In this document: positions 42,201 through 43,300 of the stretch, piece after piece | How positions within the stretch are numbered: the stretch's first letter is position 1 | Layout of the letters: each line of letters begins with the position of its first letter | Source of the DNA: Clostridia bacterium | GTDB taxonomy: Bacteria > Bacillota > Clostridia > Christensenellales > Aristaeellaceae | Length of the DNA stretch: 43,300 nucleotides | Direction: 5' to 3' | NCBI GenBank assembly: GCA_017524615.1 | Contig: JAFXVJ010000003.1 | Location: forward strand, 1 to 43,300 | Notes under the pieces: model-generated | Told to the model about the DNA's origin: nothing | The model's input: only the letters and a program-made list of their open reading frames with translations | Databases searched by the model: none | Translations under genes and position numbers: made by a program

Positions 42201-43300
42201 ATGACAGTGTCCGCGCCGTCCAGCACGTAATTCTCCAGCAGATCCCGCGGCTGCGCCTGAACGGCCGTGTCGCCGGGCATGCATTCCACCACGTCCGCCG
42301 TCGCCACATCCAGCATCTCCTGGGACAGATACCTGACCGTCACCGGGATGGACGCAGGCACGGCCACAGGAATTTCTGTCGGGCCTTCCGTCGGCACCGC
42401 CGTGGGCACCTCCGTCGGGACTTCGGTGGGAACCTCCGTGGGAGCTTCCGTGGGGATTTCCGTCGGGGCTTCCGTCGGAACCTCGGTCGGCACCTCTGTG
42501 GGCGGGGCCACATACCGGTACACGAAGGTGATTTCCGCGGGGCTGGCGCCGTCGGCTGTCAGGATCACGTTCTGATATTCAGGGGTTCCATCCGCGGGCA
42601 CAAAATTCTCCGGCAGGTTTTCCGGCAGCGGGTACACCGGGGTGGGAACGTCCGTATTGGTAATGGTCTGATAGGTGTCCGCCGCAATGGCAGCGCCCAG
42701 TTCATCCGTATAATGAATGGTGACCATGGCGGGATGGATGATCCGGCGGTAGATGAAGGTGATCTCCGACGGGTTCGCCCCATTGGCGTCCACCGTCACG
42801 TTCACCGCGCTGTCGCTGATGAGTTCCCAGTCCTCGGCGTTCACAGCCGCGTCGGGATAAACTGCATTATCACCGGGATTCACCGTCTGATAGGTGTCCG
42901 CGGCGATTGGCGCATAGTTTTCATCCACATAATGAACCGTCACCGTACTGGGCTTGACGATCCGGCGATAGATGAAGGTGATCTCCGGCGGGTTCGCTCC
43001 GTTGGCGTCCACCGACACGTTCACCGCGCTGTCGCTGATGAGTTCCCAGTCCTCGGCGTTCACCGCTGCGTCGGGATACACGGTATTTTCGCCGGGATTC
43101 ACCGTTTGATAGGTGTCCGCGGCGATTGGCGCATAGTTTTCATCCACATAGTGGATCGTCACCGTACCGGGCTTGACGATTCGGCGATAGATGAAGGTGA
43201 TTTCAGCCGGGTTCGCTCCGTTGGCGTCCACCGTCACGTTCACCGCGCTGTCGCTGATCAATTCCCAGTCCTCGGCGTTCACAGCCGCGTCGGGATACAC
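39242..43300 (-). CDS. Giant surface protein with MucBP-like repeats, five SH3 domains and one transmembrane helix (N-terminus outside window)
   Basis: 1352 residues are visible; the gene enters across the right edge, so the start codon is not in the window. From the N-terminal side: 73-residue MucBP-like repeats (V-T-I-H-Y-V-D-E-N...AEITFIYRR), three nearly identical and one diverged; a PTEVPTEAP-type linker (about 263-307); three further diverged MucBP-like units (to about 545); five bacterial SH3 units joined by Thr/Pro linkers (about 560-1085; NFRSSPT, NFRRSPQ, PLRTGAS, PMRGFPD, NLRAEPS); a transmembrane helix (about 1146-1168); and a 180-residue cytoplasmic tail rich in Gln/Asn with three FKP(F/L)Q motifs, ending basic then NMNPDQNQDFPDADF. 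No LPXTG. Likely an adhesin or wall-bound scaffold (inference). Confidence 0.9.
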   Translation of the reverse strand: MYPDAAVNAEDWELISDSAVNVTVDANGANPAEITFIYRRIVKPGTVTIHYVDENYAPIAADTYQTVNPGENTVYPDAAVNAEDWELISDSAVNVSVDANGANPPEITFIYRRIVKPSTVTVHYVDENYAPIAADTYQTVNPGDNAVYPDAAVNAEDWELISDSAVNVTVDANGANPSEITFIYRRIIHPAMVTIHYTDELGAAIAADTYQTITNTDVPTPVYPLPENLPENFVPADGTPEYQNVILTADGASPAEITFVYRYVAPPTEVPTEVPTEAPTEIPTEAPTEVPTEVPTEVPTAVPTEGPTEIPVAVPASIPVTVRYLSQEMLDVATADVVECMPGDTAVQAQPRDLLENYVLDGADTVIVHVDDNGANPAEVVFVYRYEVPTPKVALVNVRYIRPNGEAFYTETVTCVQGQENAISLDWSRVDPSWGYELASPETVVVTVNGNGEATPNEVTFQFKNEVNAYVTIRFQDAADGRDIASPRQELCYVGSNIVEARPIDLEENYRLTGDSSRTVILNADGTLSQEEIIFLYEYIATPAPVTPSPTQIPIDEPMDTYGYPTGSSINFRSSPTTAENNIIGTVNSNQLAHIIGKVTTPQNKVWYAVEIDGQQGYLNVTVVRLLSEAEIAALFGYTQPPTQPPTPAPTDVPVGAAIDRWAITNNSVNFRRSPQVADNKIDSLSKNTRVWVYDSQNVGGDIWYHVCVKGTDGYLMSRYVDLFSQAESDAIQATISSPVPTQTPLATQAPTQAPTDAPTQAVTQAPDATPTNVPTSSPVPYRGYALTQGQVPLRTGASLTDDTIMQILMADSLVIVTDEVYVDGTAWSKVQDVRTSSFGYMPSSSLKPISNEAARPYLDQINATEPPVTASPVPDQYDGYAMTRIDNVPMRGFPDTNGEILTYIPYGAVAIVRGQYYTGQAAWHLVQYNGLWGYVRQDLLRMMDAQESLAYDQSLAGGTPTPSPAPTPAPVTQDSPSSYGHIISNSGKVNLRAEPSTQASRIRLLDNYAFALVMGTVSNSEGTWYHISQAGTEGYVMSNYFKVLTLGELSSFLQSSEYLDANGGNVGGNPNEIQPVEDYNAIVWQNPALAVSYEPFNPYATPTPDPELLVTETPAPTATAAVTEAPTVLPTVEPAPQGDEAPKSGNGWILPAALLGVAAVGGGGIGYAYYLHRKNEKRRQAARSQQIRQSSASGQPVMRQAQNNPTQTNRPAYPSQSTAPFMPPQGGSPRPTQNFKPLQTNVPAVGETKPFKPFQDMNRPDGAAGGTQTFKPFQNMNSTPARPAGQPFQNWNSGYQAPGSAPSAAGQDPWMAGSQPDLNSTQTAGRPRQRRSDRYKNMNPDQNQDFPDADF
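42370..42507. repeat. Tandem 12-base coding repeat (Pro-Thr-Glu-x linker)
   Basis: Near-regular 12-base units of the surface-protein gene, encoding PTEV/PTEA/PTEI units. Coding, prone to slip-strand length change. Confidence 0.85.
42720..43300. repeat. 219-bp tandem repeats encoding MucBP-like units
   Basis: About 2.6 copies with a 219-base period and very high identity (the block TTCCCAGTCCTCGGCGTTCA recurs at 43044 and 43263). More copies are expected beyond the window edge. High identity suggests recent duplication or gene conversion. Confidence 0.85.

Noticed and set aside
42370-42507. Regular short repeats that could suggest a CRISPR array
   Set aside because: The period is 12 bases without spacers and the frame encodes a PTEx linker of the surface protein.

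Overview
The window comes from a GC-rich, spore-former-type member of the Clostridia (inference). Support for this: a YlmC/YmxH-type PRC-barrel sporulation protein, an AhrC-type ArgR next to recN and nadK, NrdR, a DUF6171-like eight-Cys protein, a YARHG-domain secreted protein, acetyl-CoA-type MetA, and secreted proteins joined by Thr/Pro linkers. Promoters follow the vegetative TTGACA-N17-TATAAT pattern and can be read directly in front of many genes. The gene set looks like that of an anaerobic gut or rumen Firmicute with high-GC codon use, but the species cannot be fixed from this window.

Layout. 1-342: dispersed structured repeat A (copy 1, cut by the window edge). 356-4390 (minus): nadK-argR-recN plus a YARHG secreted protein. 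4599-5618 (plus): sua5, convergent with a minus-strand arabinofuranosidase/DUF6171 pair (5759-7480). 7733-8416 (plus): trmO, convergent with a secreted metallo-beta-lactamase-fold protein (8550-9479). 9574-15707 (plus): a complete methionine operon with a long leader: metA, fused homocysteine methyltransferase/MTHFR, stand-alone MetH reactivation protein, B12-dependent metH. 15708-16325: repeat B elements and two strong hairpins. 16326-22771 (minus): polA-coaE-lytic transglycosylase-peptide-binding protein-ylmC-nrdR. 22957-24799 (minus): ECF sigma factor and membrane anti-sigma. 24920-27286 (plus): nuclease-SNF2 fusion. 27302-28483 (minus): AlaX. 28677-32787 (minus): UgpABE-like sugar/glycerophosphate importer plus a sugar isomerase. 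33040-35431: repeat A copy 2 joined to repeat B copy 2, then an AT-richer MFS exporter island ending at a tRNA-Thr/tRNA-Pro pair. 35823-43300 (minus): GNAT protein, a GuaA-like protein with degraded active sites, a CHAP-type secreted amidase, and the C-terminal 1352 residues of a giant MucBP/SH3 surface protein that runs off the window.

How it works together. The metA operon carries out homoserine acetylation, methyl-THF supply, B12-dependent methylation and B12 reactivation in one transcript. The last genes of the window form a cell-envelope block (surface adhesin, peptidoglycan hydrolase). Sua5 and TrmO both act at tRNA A37, although they sit in separate transcription units.

The most unusual items are two families of structured intergenic repeats whose copies differ by compensatory changes in the stems, a GuaA paralogue that has lost the glutaminase Cys/His and other active-site segments, a PD-(D/E)XK nuclease fused to a SNF2 helicase, and a Cys-rich tail on MetA.
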